In this document: piece after piece, positions 6,885 to 17,100 of the stretch
Position numbering within the stretch: position 1 is the first letter of the stretch
Layout: every line of letters starts with the position of its first letter
NCBI GenBank assembly: GCA_020636535.1
Contig: JACJXT010000011.1
Span: forward strand, 1,612,001-1,676,000
DNA length: 64,000 nt
From: Chitinophagales bacterium
GTDB taxonomy: Bacteria > Bacteroidota > Bacteroidia > Chitinophagales > JADIYW01
Direction of reading: 5' to 3'
The notes under the pieces: model-generated
Told to the model about the DNA's origin: nothing
Seen by the model: only the letters and a program-made list of their open reading frames with translations
Database searches by the model: none
Program-made: the position numbers and the translations under genes

Positions 6885-9452
6885 CTAAAACAATGAAGTT
6901 TGGCTGTCGTCGTCCTTTAGATTGGTAATCTCAAAGTCGATTTCTTTAGTTGCTTTTTTTACTTCTGCTCGTTCGGCTTCGTTTAACAAGCTTACTTTTT
7001 TAATAGTGCCTGCTACAAGTTTATTACCAATAGCTTTCCAACCTTTTACTTCTATAAAATCTGCTAAGTTAATTGCTGCTTCTTCTGTTTTCTTTTTAGG
7101 CAAAGCAATAGTATAATTTACTTTTGGATTTGGATGTGTGGTTGCAAATAATAATGTTGCTCCTTTTTCTTCTGTAATGAAATTAAATTTTTGGTCGGTA
7201 CTTAGTGTTTCTACATTAAATCGTTTTACTAAATAACATTTTTTACTTGGTTGATAATGGATTGCAGTAATTACTGTTTTTGGATTAAATTTCTCTACCA
7301 ATACAATATCTTCCATATTATATCTATTCGTTAATTCGTAATTGGTAAGTAGGTACTCGCCAGATTTTAGTATGACTAATATTTTATCGTCATCAATAAA
7401 ATTGCCTAAATATTTTCCTCTTTCTTCTGTGTTTAATCTACCAATATCATCATCTAACCAAATGTCAATTCCACCAATGGTAGATACTCCTTTTTCTTTC
7501 AGTGTAATTTTTTTAACTGGATATTTTGTTAGAATATTTCCTTGTGCACTTCTACCTTTAATATCAATAAATGAAAAATCGTAGTCTAAATTTTTAATTC
7601 TGGCTTTACAAGATTGTGTAAGCAAAATATTGATAATTTCAGCTTCGCCATTTGGATTTGCAGTAAAGTATAATAGTTTTGACTTAGGTGTGCCTTTGGT
7701 AATATGGTATTCCTTATCTCTAGTAATAGAAGTTACATTAAATCTTTTTATAAATGTTTTACCAGATTTTCCATCTAAATAAGCTACATTATAAGTTGTT
7801 CTTTCGTCGTTCTTTTTCCAAACAGCTACATGTATTATATTTTTACCTATAAATACTTTGTCTGCATTTCGAACTACTTTCATAATGCCATCTTGTGTAA
7901 AAGCAATAATATCATCAATATCAGAACACTCTGAAATAAATTCGTCTTTCTTTAAATCTTTACCAAAGCCAACAAAACCTTCTGCTCTGTTAACATATAG
8001 TTTTTCGTTATTAGCAGCTACTTGTTTTACTTCAACAGTATCAAACTTTATAATTTGCGTTTTTCGTTCTCTACCTTTTCCGTATTTGTTGAGTAACTCT
8101 TTAAAATAGTCAATAGCAAAAGTTACCAAATTCTCTAAATGATGTTTGGTTTGCTCCATTTCATCTTCCAAACTTTGAATAAGTTCGTCTGCTTTTTTCT
8201 TATCAAATTTAGATATTCGTTTAATTTTAATTTCTGTTAATCTTACAATATCATCTTCTGTAACTGGTCTACGCAAAAGCTTTTTAAACGGATTTAAACC
8301 TTTATCGATAGCACTGATAACGCCTTCCCAAGTTTCTTCTTCTTCAATATCTCGATAGATTTTATTTTCTATAAATATTTTTTCTAGCGATGAAAAATGC
8401 CATTTGTCTTCTAGTCCATTAAGTTTAATTTCTAGCTCTAACTTTAATAAACTAACAGTAGTATCGGTAGATATTTTTAAAGCATTAGTTACCGTAGTAA
8501 AGTGTGGTTTCTCGTCGATGATAACACAAGTGTTTGGCGAGATGGATACTTCGCAATCGGTAAAAGCATACAAGGCATCAATAGCAATATTAGAAGAAGT
8601 ATTTGGATGTAACTCTACTAGAATCTCTACATCTTTAGCCGTGTTATCAATTACTTTTTTGATTTTAAACTTGCCTTTTTCATTCGCTTTTAAAATAGAA
8701 TCGATTAAGCTATTAGTGCTAGTACTGTGTGGAATTTCGGTAATTCTAAGCGTCTTTTTATCGTCTACTTCTATTTTGGCTCTTAGTTTAATTTTTCCAC
8801 CTCGTTCACCATCATTATACTCTTCGGCATCCATTAAACCACCAGTTTGAAAGTCTGGCAACAGCTTAAACTTTTTATTTTTAAGATAAGCAATAGACGC
8901 TTCAATCAACTCTACAAAATTATGTGGCATTACTTTGGTAGAAAGACCAACTGCAATACCTTCTGCACCTTGTGCTAACAATAAAGGAAATTTTACTGGT
9001 AGCAAAACTGGTTCTCTTTTTCTTCCATCGTAAGAAGATTGCCATTCGGTAGTTTTTTCGTTAAATACTACATCTAGTGCAAATTTAGATAGTCGTGCTT
9101 CAATATATCTTGGAGCAGCAGCACTATCACCAGTTCTAATATCGCCCCAGTTTCCTTGGCAATCAAGTAATAAATCTTTCTGACCTATGTTTACAATAGC
9201 ATCGTTAATAGAAGCATCTCCATGTGGATGAAATTGCATGGTACTACCAATGATATTCGCTACTTTGTTAAATCTACCATCGTCCATTTCTTTCATGGCA
9301 TGCATAATTCGGCGTTGCACTGGCTTTAAACCATCGTACAAAGCTGGCACTGCTCTTTCTAATATTACATAGGAAGCGTAATCTAGAAACCAATTTTTAT
9401 ATAAACCATCAATAGTGGTAACTTGCTCTTCATTTTCTAAAAAATCTGCCAT
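6885..9452 (-). CDS. parC: DNA topoisomerase IV subunit A
   Basis: 855 residues. Type IIA topoisomerase A subunit: winged-helix/tower region starting with LDYASYVILERAVPALYDGLKPVQRR, catalytic tyrosine in AAPRYIEARL (about residue 114), HPHGDASI in the quinolone region, and a long beta-propeller C-terminal half. It is less like GyrA than the gene at 27478 and lacks a clear GyrA box, which favours ParC, the decatenating enzyme. The partner parE is not in the window. Acidic tail (LKDDDSQTSLF). Confidence 0.88.
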   Translation of the reverse strand: MADFLENEEQVTTIDGLYKNWFLDYASYVILERAVPALYDGLKPVQRRIMHAMKEMDDGRFNKVANIIGSTMQFHPHGDASINDAIVNIGQKDLLLDCQGNWGDIRTGDSAAAPRYIEARLSKFALDVVFNEKTTEWQSSYDGRKREPVLLPVKFPLLLAQGAEGIAVGLSTKVMPHNFVELIEASIAYLKNKKFKLLPDFQTGGLMDAEEYNDGERGGKIKLRAKIEVDDKKTLRITEIPHSTSTNSLIDSILKANEKGKFKIKKVIDNTAKDVEILVELHPNTSSNIAIDALYAFTDCEVSISPNTCVIIDEKPHFTTVTNALKISTDTTVSLLKLELEIKLNGLEDKWHFSSLEKIFIENKIYRDIEEEETWEGVISAIDKGLNPFKKLLRRPVTEDDIVRLTEIKIKRISKFDKKKADELIQSLEDEMEQTKHHLENLVTFAIDYFKELLNKYGKGRERKTQIIKFDTVEVKQVAANNEKLYVNRAEGFVGFGKDLKKDEFISECSDIDDIIAFTQDGIMKVVRNADKVFIGKNIIHVAVWKKNDERTTYNVAYLDGKSGKTFIKRFNVTSITRDKEYHITKGTPKSKLLYFTANPNGEAEIINILLTQSCKARIKNLDYDFSFIDIKGRSAQGNILTKYPVKKITLKEKGVSTIGGIDIWLDDDIGRLNTEERGKYLGNFIDDDKILVILKSGEYLLTNYELTNRYNMEDIVLVEKFNPKTVITAIHYQPSKKCYLVKRFNVETLSTDQKFNFITEEKGATLLFATTHPNPKVNYTIALPKKKTEEAAINLADFIEVKGWKAIGNKLVAGTIKKVSLLNEAERAEVKKATKEIDFEITNLKDDDSQTSLF

Positions 9453-9633
9453 AATAGCTTATTGAGTTCACAAGATAAAAAGCTGTTATAATATGTAGCG
9501 TCAAATTTTATTAACGAGTGTTATTATTATGTAGAGTAAGCTGTTTTTATAATGTAAAATAATCAGTCTAGTTTAGAAGTAAATATTTATATGTCTCTAA
9601 TTGTATATTGAGTAGTAATAATGAATAATTGAT

Positions 9634-9641
9634 TATCTTTC
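9634..9641 (+). promoter_or_regulatory. -7-like box close to the MFS start
   Basis: TATCTTTC, one mismatch from TAnnTTTG, ends 6 bp before the ATG at 9648, so transcription would begin almost at the start codon. Confidence 0.35.
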
Positions 9642-9647
9642 GCCTTG

Positions 9648-10991
9648 ATGAAAAATCAAGTATCTGTTTCTATATTTCAAAAGATAGCTTTTGCAGCAGG
9701 ACAAGCTGGTTGGAGTTTGGCTGTTTTTGGATTTACAGAGCTAATTTTCTTCTTTTATCTACCACCAGACAATGGAACACCTTTGTTTAAAGCTTTTGTG
9801 TATCAAGGTTCGGTTTTAAAGATATTCACTATTGTAGGATTGCTTTCGGCTGTTGGCTATATGATTAGTGCTTTTATGGAACCTATTGTAGGTATGATTA
9901 GCGATAATGCTTCGTTTAAGTTTGGTAAACGAAAAACACTGATGGCTTTTGCGGTGCTACCACTTGCAGTATTGTCGGCGTTGGTATTTTTTCCATTAAG
10001 AGATGGTGTAAGTGCTATTAATACTTATTGGTTAATTGTTACGGTACTTTTTGCTTTCATCATAAAGTGTTTTTATACTACGCCTTATAGTGCGTTGATT
10101 AATGAAATTGCTACAGATGCTAAAGAACGATTGCATATTGTAATGATGATTTCTATTGCTTATGCTGCCGGAATTGGAATTGGTCAGACCATCAATATTA
10201 TTTTAAAAGTTTTTGAAAATCAATATACCAACGAACAGATATTTAAAGTAAGTATTATTTTCTATGCCTTGATTTCTTTTATTTTAATGCTAATGCCAAT
10301 CTTATTTGTACCAGATAATTCTGGAAAACACTTAAATCATGAAGCTAAACAAAAACACCATTTTTATGATGTATTGAAAGATGTTTGGAATGATAAAAAT
10401 TTTAGAGTATTGGTTATTGTAGAATTGATTTATTGGTTTCCTACAAAAATATTTACCATTGCAGTGCCATATATTGTTACTGCTTTATTGTGTTTAGATA
10501 ATGTTTATACTTCTGTGGTGTTGTATGCAACTGGTATTGGTTCCTTACTTATGTATCCTATTATTGATAAATTAGTAGCAAAGCATGGCAAGAAAAAAAT
10601 AATGAGCATTTCTATTTTAAGTTTGGTATTTGCTAATTTATTTACAGCTTCAATTGGCTTTTTTCATATATCTACTACTGTTGCAATAGCTATATATGTA
10701 ATACTTAATGCTTTTCCTACAGCTGTTTTGGGTATTTTGCCTATGTCTATGACCAGCGATTGTGCTCAGAAAAATATGGATGAAACTGGCGTTGCTAGAA
10801 ATGCCTCGTACTTTGCATTAAAAACATTTATGATGAAAATTGGTGTAGCCATAACCAGTTTAATTTTTCCTTCGTTGTTGTTATTAGGAAAAACACCAAG
10901 CAATCCATTGGGTGTTAGGTTGGTAGCAATAGCTTGTATTATCAGTTCACTTTTAGCTTATTGGATATTGAGAAAGTACAAAGATGTATAG
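9648..10991 (+). CDS. MFS transporter, GPH (MelB-like) sugar:cation symporter family
   Basis: 447 residues with about twelve membrane segments. The opening FQKIAFAAGQAGWSLAVFGF and the first cytoplasmic loop EPIVGMISDNASFKFGKRKTLM correspond to the GPH family pattern (D...S..GRRRP). These carriers move glycosides, pentoses or uronides with Na+ or H+; the substrate here cannot be read. Start set at ATG 9648, one codon after a TTG. It stands alone, transcribed away from parC and toward the EVE gene with only 1 bp between the convergent stops. Confidence 0.8.
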   Translation: MKNQVSVSIFQKIAFAAGQAGWSLAVFGFTELIFFFYLPPDNGTPLFKAFVYQGSVLKIFTIVGLLSAVGYMISAFMEPIVGMISDNASFKFGKRKTLMAFAVLPLAVLSALVFFPLRDGVSAINTYWLIVTVLFAFIIKCFYTTPYSALINEIATDAKERLHIVMMISIAYAAGIGIGQTINIILKVFENQYTNEQIFKVSIIFYALISFILMLMPILFVPDNSGKHLNHEAKQKHHFYDVLKDVWNDKNFRVLVIVELIYWFPTKIFTIAVPYIVTALLCLDNVYTSVVLYATGIGSLLMYPIIDKLVAKHGKKKIMSISILSLVFANLFTASIGFFHISTTVAIAIYVILNAFPTAVLGILPMSMTSDCAQKNMDETGVARNASYFALKTFMMKIGVAITSLIFPSLLLLGKTPSNPLGVRLVAIACIISSLLAYWILRKYKDV

Positions 10992-10992
10992 T

Positions 10993-11406
10993 TTACAACT
11001 TAGTATCAGCCATTTTTAATATCTCTTCAAAATGTTGTGGACTTACTTCCTGAACTGAAAGTCTACTATTGTTAATCAATTGCATACCTGCTAATTTTTT
11101 GTTGGCTTTAACATCAGCAAGTGTTACAACTTTATTTACTTTTTTTACAGGAGATACACTTACACAAACCCATCGTTCGTCATCAGTAGTTGGATCTTGA
11201 TGATATTCTTTAGCAATTTTCATAATACCTACAATGGCTTTTTCATTTACACTATGATAGAATAAAGCTAAATCGCCTTTTTTCATCAGCTTCATGTTAT
11301 TTCTTGCTTGGTAATTTCGAACACCGTCCCATGGTTCTAATTTTACTTTTATTAAATCATCGTAAGAAAAAGTATTCGGCTCAGATTTCATCAACCAGTA
11401 TTGCAT
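10993..11406 (-). CDS. EVE domain protein
   Basis: 137 residues, the whole length being one EVE (PUA-like) domain: YWLMKSEPNTFSYDDL, WDGVRNYQARNNM, GDLALFYHSVNEKAIVGI, then a C-terminal LSVQEVSPQHFEEIL helix. EVE proteins bind modified bases in DNA or RNA through the aromatic pocket. A solitary EVE protein of this length is common in bacteria; no restriction or modification gene adjoins it. Confidence 0.88.
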   Translation of the reverse strand: MQYWLMKSEPNTFSYDDLIKVKLEPWDGVRNYQARNNMKLMKKGDLALFYHSVNEKAIVGIMKIAKEYHQDPTTDDERWVCVSVSPVKKVNKVVTLADVKANKKLAGMQLINNSRLSVQEVSPQHFEEILKMADTKL

Positions 11407-11424
11407 AATTGTATTGTTTTAATA

Positions 11425-11432
11425 CAAAGCTA
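11425..11432 (-). promoter_or_regulatory. -7 promoter box for the EVE gene
   Basis: Read on the reverse strand as TAGCTTTG, an exact TAnnTTTG match, 18 bp before the ATG at 11406. Confidence 0.5.
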
Positions 11433-11445
11433 CAATTTTTTTAAC

Positions 11446-12339
11446 TTATCTATTTTGTTGTTCCCACATTTGTTTGTACTTATCTCTAGTCGATTTAGCA
11501 TCTATTTTTCTATCCATGAGTACTTTGTTGTCAACAATCAATTTTACAAAATAAGTGTCATCTGTATAAGTATTAAAATCAAAAGCATATTCAATTCTAT
11601 TTTTTGTAGGTGGTACTTGTTTTTGATTAAATAATTCTCTTACTAAAATGCCATCAGTATTAAACATAGCTACTTGTATGTCTTTCGCAGATTTAAATCC
11701 AAAAGTAAAAGAACCACTTAACTTTTCTTTCGGCGGAATGTAAAAATTATATTGATAACTATCAGGAGACTGCTGTTTTTGCCAACCAGTAATAGATGCA
11801 ATGTAGTCTATAAGATTATTAGCTTCAGTAGTATCAGCACCATATATATAGTACAACGGATTTTTTCTAACCACTGTCCAAATAGCTGCTTGAGCACAAG
11901 CCGTATAATATTGGTGTTTATTTACAAAATCAGCCATTTTATTCAACAAAGTATCAGTGTTATTTGTAAGTGTATAAGTCGATAATTCATTGCCAGATCT
12001 ATCATTAGGTTCAATACACATGGCTTTAATTTGCTTATTGATTTTTTGTTTCGGAGCAAGACTTATCATTTGTTCTTCAGTAATAATAAGTGTTTGTTGA
12101 GCAGCATCACTTGGTTCTAGTAAAAAACCATTATCACAAATTATAGTATAATTACTATTGGTATTATTTTGAATAGATGCTACAACAGGTTCATAGTAAT
12201 GTGTACTTTCTTCATTGCCTTTAAAATCTACGCTAATAATTTTCTGATTGATAGCATCATACAAATTAATTTTATTATTTGGCGTAGTTGCACCAAGCAG
12301 CAAAAACGATGCTAAAGCTAAAAGCACTAATTTATTCAT
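11446..12339 (-). CDS. exported protein with Cys...QAAIW pattern, unknown function
   Basis: 297 residues. Signal peptide MNKLVLLALASFLLLGATT. The central part has a Cys at 108 (AMCIEPNDRSG) and, 42 residues later, AQAAIWTV (Gln150-Trp154). Cys followed by Q-A-A-I-W is reminiscent of bacterial thioester domains, where the Cys and Gln side chains form an internal bond; the similarity here is only at motif level. The C-terminal part (about 205-285) resembles the FlgD/T9SS Ig-like fold (VAMFNTDGILVRELF...DDTYFVKLIVDN). Probably periplasmic or surface exposed. No named family recognised. Confidence 0.55.
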   Translation of the reverse strand: MNKLVLLALASFLLLGATTPNNKINLYDAINQKIISVDFKGNEESTHYYEPVVASIQNNTNSNYTIICDNGFLLEPSDAAQQTLIITEEQMISLAPKQKINKQIKAMCIEPNDRSGNELSTYTLTNNTDTLLNKMADFVNKHQYYTACAQAAIWTVVRKNPLYYIYGADTTEANNLIDYIASITGWQKQQSPDSYQYNFYIPPKEKLSGSFTFGFKSAKDIQVAMFNTDGILVRELFNQKQVPPTKNRIEYAFDFNTYTDDTYFVKLIVDNKVLMDRKIDAKSTRDKYKQMWEQQNR

Positions 12340-12395
12340 TTGGTTTTTCTTTTTTCAACGAATTTAATTTATATTTATTGTGTAATTGTCTAGAA

Positions 12396-14090
12396 ATGAA
12401 GAATTTATTTGTTTTAATTGCTTTTTTAGGATTTTTTTACAATTTTTCCTTTACTCAAGATGCTTGTAATATTCAGCATAAAAACAAAATTAGAATTTTA
12501 GGAGATAGCTGGGCACATTTTCCTTATTTGTATAAAGCATATGATTCTGCTTTTGTGAAATTTGGTTTACCAGAGTATCATGGTACTGGAAGAAATACAG
12601 CATTAATTAGTATGAACTCTGAAGCATTTTTGCATCCACTAGCAAAATTTGTTTGGCAACCTATGATGGAATTAGATGCTAGAGATGGTGTTGACTTAAT
12701 GATTATGTCTATGCTAGGTAATGATATTGCGTTTAAAATTCACAAAGGCGATCCGCTAAGTGTGTTAGATGCTCCATTACATCAAGCAAGATTAAACTTA
12801 GATACCATTATAGATTTTATACATGAAAAAAATCCAAATGTACAAATTCTTTGGATGTGCTACGATTTTCCAAATTTTGTAGATCCAATTATAGATTTTC
12901 CTTGGAATCCATATAGAGATATATGGGAAGGAAGAGGTAGTCCAGAACCATTTGAACTCAATCCATTTATTAATTATATGGCACATCTACAAGATAGCAT
13001 TCTTCAATTATGGAATAGACCTTATGTTCATTTCGTAAATAATGTTGGATTAATGCAATGGATGTTCGGACAAACAACTCCATTAAGAGCTTGGCCTTTT
13101 GGAACTTATCCACCAAAAACTGTTCCATTTCCTGGTGGCGATGAAAGATATCCTTCTCCATATCCAGCAATGGGATTAGGTGGTTTAGATACTTATCATC
13201 TTGGACCACAAGGATATACTTACTTAGCAGAATACCAAATGCGTAAGTTTTTTATACCACAACTTAAAAAAGAAGTAGATACTACAATTTATAGTGAAGG
13301 TGGTATTTTAGATGGTTGGGTTAGTGAAACTGGAATGACTGGTACTGGCGAAGTTAAAATTGGTCATCAAGGCAATGGCGTAAAATTAAAAGGAATATTT
13401 ACATTTAATACAGCAGTATTAGATCCAAATAAAACTATTGAAAAAGTAGCATTTTATGTTAGAAGAAAATCAGGATCTTATAAATCATATAAATTTGAAA
13501 CAAATTTCCCAACAAATTTTAGTGTAGATATTAAAAGTGGCACATTTGGTAATGTTGGAATAGAAGCGTCTGACTATAATGCTACTGCTTCGGCTACAGA
13601 TGTGGCTTGTTTTGCAGGAAGACCAATTGATGTAGATTATAGTTTAAGAATGGATATTATTGCTGATTATTTATCTTATATAAATACAAATGGATACACT
13701 CAATTTAGATTAGAAGTCCTAGTAGATTCAGCAACTAGCGAAAGCATAATAAACTTTTTTAATGGTGATACCACCGAGTTTGAAGGACCGTATTTAGATG
13801 TTTATTATGGTGAAGATAATGTAGCAACAAGTATTGTAAATAAAAATACTATTGACTTTAATGTATTTCCAAATCCAACTTCAGATTTGTTATATGTATC
13901 ATTTAGTAATTCATTCCAACCAATTACATATCAAATTATTCAGAGCAATGGTAGTGTAGTACAAAACAAAAATATAAACAATACAAAAGAACTTATTATT
14001 GATGTAAAACATTTGGCTACTGGTATTTATCAACTTCAATTAACTGATAAAAATAACGATATAAGTGTTAACTCCTTTGTGAAAGAATAA
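12396..14090 (+). CDS. secreted SGNH-hydrolase-like protein with T9SS type A sorting domain
   Basis: 564 residues from the ATG at 12396, which opens a signal peptide (MKNLFVLIAFLGFFYNFSF). SGNH elements are visible: GDSW (36-39, nucleophile Ser38), GND (108-110) and DTYH (Asp265-His268), the order expected of GDSL/SGNH esterases and acetylhydrolases. A beta-rich middle domain follows, then a C-terminal type A sorting domain starting NVFPNPTSDLLYVSF and ending ATGIYQLQL...FVKE. It is therefore exported by Sec and carried over the outer membrane by T9SS. The substrate is unknown; an acylated polysaccharide is a reasonable guess. Confidence 0.7.
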   Translation: MKNLFVLIAFLGFFYNFSFTQDACNIQHKNKIRILGDSWAHFPYLYKAYDSAFVKFGLPEYHGTGRNTALISMNSEAFLHPLAKFVWQPMMELDARDGVDLMIMSMLGNDIAFKIHKGDPLSVLDAPLHQARLNLDTIIDFIHEKNPNVQILWMCYDFPNFVDPIIDFPWNPYRDIWEGRGSPEPFELNPFINYMAHLQDSILQLWNRPYVHFVNNVGLMQWMFGQTTPLRAWPFGTYPPKTVPFPGGDERYPSPYPAMGLGGLDTYHLGPQGYTYLAEYQMRKFFIPQLKKEVDTTIYSEGGILDGWVSETGMTGTGEVKIGHQGNGVKLKGIFTFNTAVLDPNKTIEKVAFYVRRKSGSYKSYKFETNFPTNFSVDIKSGTFGNVGIEASDYNATASATDVACFAGRPIDVDYSLRMDIIADYLSYINTNGYTQFRLEVLVDSATSESIINFFNGDTTEFEGPYLDVYYGEDNVATSIVNKNTIDFNVFPNPTSDLLYVSFSNSFQPITYQIIQSNGSVVQNKNINNTKELIIDVKHLATGIYQLQLTDKNNDISVNSFVKE

Positions 14091-14188
14091 TTATTCACAT
14101 TCTACACTTATTGTTTGTTTTAATTTCACATGATTTTAATAACATTTGTTTACTTTTACATCCAAAATAAACACTTTAATTTTTTAGT

Positions 14189-17100
14189 ATGAAATTTAAA
14201 TTTTTACAAACCCTTTCATTGCTTGTTATTTCACTGATTGGCTTTTCACAAGAAAGTATTACTTCAATCAGTCAAGTGTATAACCAAAATTTTGATGGCT
14301 TAGCAAATACAGGAACAACTAATACCAATTTACCAGCAAATTGGCTAATTAGTACTATTGACTATAGAGCCGGAGTAGGAAATTCAAATACAGGAGATAT
14401 ATACAGTTTTGGTGCTGATGCTTCGACAGAAAGAGCTTTAGGATCTATTGCTTCCAATGGCACGGGTACTTTATATTATGGAATAATATTTACCAACAAT
14501 ACATCTGCAACTATTACCTCAATAACTGTAGGTTATACTGGCGAGATGTGGAGACTAGGAAGTACAAACCTTGATTCACTCGAATTTGCATATGCTATTG
14601 GTACAGGTAGTTTAACTGGTGGAACATATACAGATGTACCTCAACTTAATTTTATAACACCAAATTTAACTGGATTAATTTCACCTAATGATTCAGCGGC
14701 TAGAAATGGAAATGATGTGAATTATCAAACTAACTTAAGTTATACTATTACTGGTTTGTCTATTGCTGTTGGAGATACTTTCATAATAAGATTTCAAGAT
14801 AATAACAATGCTGGTTCTGATGATGGTCTTGCTATTGATGATTTATCTGTTTCTTTTGCAGGAACTACTTTACCTACTTGTGTTACTCCAACAAATTTAC
14901 CAACTTCATTAACATTAGATGCTACTAACACTAATATTTCAGGAACTTTTAGCAAAGGAACAGATGCAGATAAAACGATTGTCGTTTATAGTACATCTAG
15001 TACACTAAGTGCAACACCAAACAATACAACAACATATACAATTGGTCAGTCTTTTGGTGGAGGAACTGTTGCTTATATTGGTAATGGTGGTAGCTTTACT
15101 GTTGGTGGTTTAAATCCAGTAACTACTTATTATGTATTTGCTTTCTCTTTAAATGATAATTGTTCTGGTGGACCATTATATACTACAACAGCAACCACAG
15201 CAAATATTACAACAGATCCAAATCCAGTCATTACTACTTATTATGATGGAATAGATACTTCTCTATATTGTGCTGATTTAAAAACTGAATTAAAAGATTT
15301 ATTAGCATCAACACATACACCAATTACTTATGCCGATGTTTTAACTGCTTTTAGACAAACAGATGTTAGCAGTAATGATACTATTATTGATAGATATTCA
15401 GTTTGTACATATACTTATACTACTTTGTCTTGTTCAGGAAATAGTGCTGAATGTCAATGTTACAATAGAGACCATGTAGTGCCTCAGTCTTGGTTTGGTA
15501 GTTGGGATAATTATCCAATGTATTCTGATATGCACCACCTTTTTCCTTCAGATGGATATGTTAATAGTGCTAAAAAAGCTAATTTACCTTTGGGTATTGT
15601 AAGTAGTGTAACTTATAATAATACAGTAATTAAAGTAGGAAGTTCTTCTGCTACCAATGGATATACTGGTGATGTTTTTGAACCAAGTAATGAATACAAG
15701 GGAGATTTTGCTCGTGCATACTTATATTTTGTTACAAGATACCAAGATAGTATTGCTGCTTTTGTTGCGAGAAATCCATCAACAGTAAATGCTTTAGATG
15801 ATGCTTCATATACAGGTTTAGATCCTTGGATTTTACCAATACTAGTAAGTTGGCATCAACAAGATCCACCAAGTCAATTAGAAATAAATAGAAACGACTC
15901 AGTTTTCGTAGTACAAGGAAACAGAAATCCATATATTGATCATCCAGAATGGGTGGAAAGAGTATTTGGACCTAATGGTTCAGCTTGTTTACCACCATGT
16001 ACAGAACCAGATTCAGTAGTAGGAATAGACACTGCTAATGTTTCAGAAACTGGTTTTACTATTACATTTAATGCTTCGCAAGATGCAGACGGTTATATTG
16101 CATTATATAGACCAACTAATCAATATTTAGCTAGTGTAGTTGATGATTCTACTTATACTGTAGGTCAGTTGATTGAACAAACAGTTGGTACATATACAGA
16201 TACTTCGTATGTTGCTTATATTGGAACAGATACTACATTTAATATGACAAGCGTACTACCTAATACAGATTATTATGTAGTAGTAATGGCTTATAAAAAT
16301 TGTCCAAATGGATCAAACTATACTATTCACTTTACTACAGGTGAAAATAAAATACTAGTTAATACTTCTACACCAAGTACATGTATTGAACCAGATTCTG
16401 TATTAAGTATAGCTTCTTCAAACATAACTTCAACAAGCTTTGATATTAGTTATGGAGCTTCTGCTAATGCAGATGGTTATGTAGTAGTATACAGACCAAT
16501 TAATAGTCATGTCGCAGGTGTTTCAGATGATTCTACTTATACAGTGGGACAAATTATTGAGCAAACTTCAGGTTCATTTACAGATACAGCAATAGTTGCT
16601 TACATAGGAACAGACACTTCGGTATCATTAACAGGTTTAGATTCTAATGTTACTTATAATGTAGTTGTATTTCCTTATGTAAACTGTCCAAATGGACCAA
16701 ACTACACTATTTATTTCCAAAATACTAAAAATAAAATAGCTGTTACAACTACTTCTACAGTAGCATGTGCTCAAGCAGATACTTTTGTTACAGATATAAC
16801 TTTTACAAGTGTAACAAATAATAGTATTGCAGGAACTTTTGTAGGTACTACACCAGCAGCAGATGGTTATATTGTACTATATAGTACTACTTCTACAGTA
16901 CCAAGAGCAAATGATGGCTTATCATTTAATGTAGGCGATTCTGTATATTTTAGTACATATGTTTCTGTAGTAGCTCAAATAGGTACTAGTACTTCTTTTA
17001 ATATTACTGGACTAGAAGAAGGAACACAATATTATGTTTATATACAACCATATACTATATGCTCAGGTGTTCCAGATTATTCTTATAGAATTTCCACAGG

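Noticed and set aside
8404..8850. A 148-codon open frame on the forward strand inside parC
   Set aside because: It is exactly antisense to a clearly coding topoisomerase gene and its translation shows the Ser/Leu/Thr-rich pattern of a shadow frame.
6885..9452. Second gyrA
   Set aside because: It lacks a clear GyrA box and is more distant than the gene at 27478; ParC is the better call.
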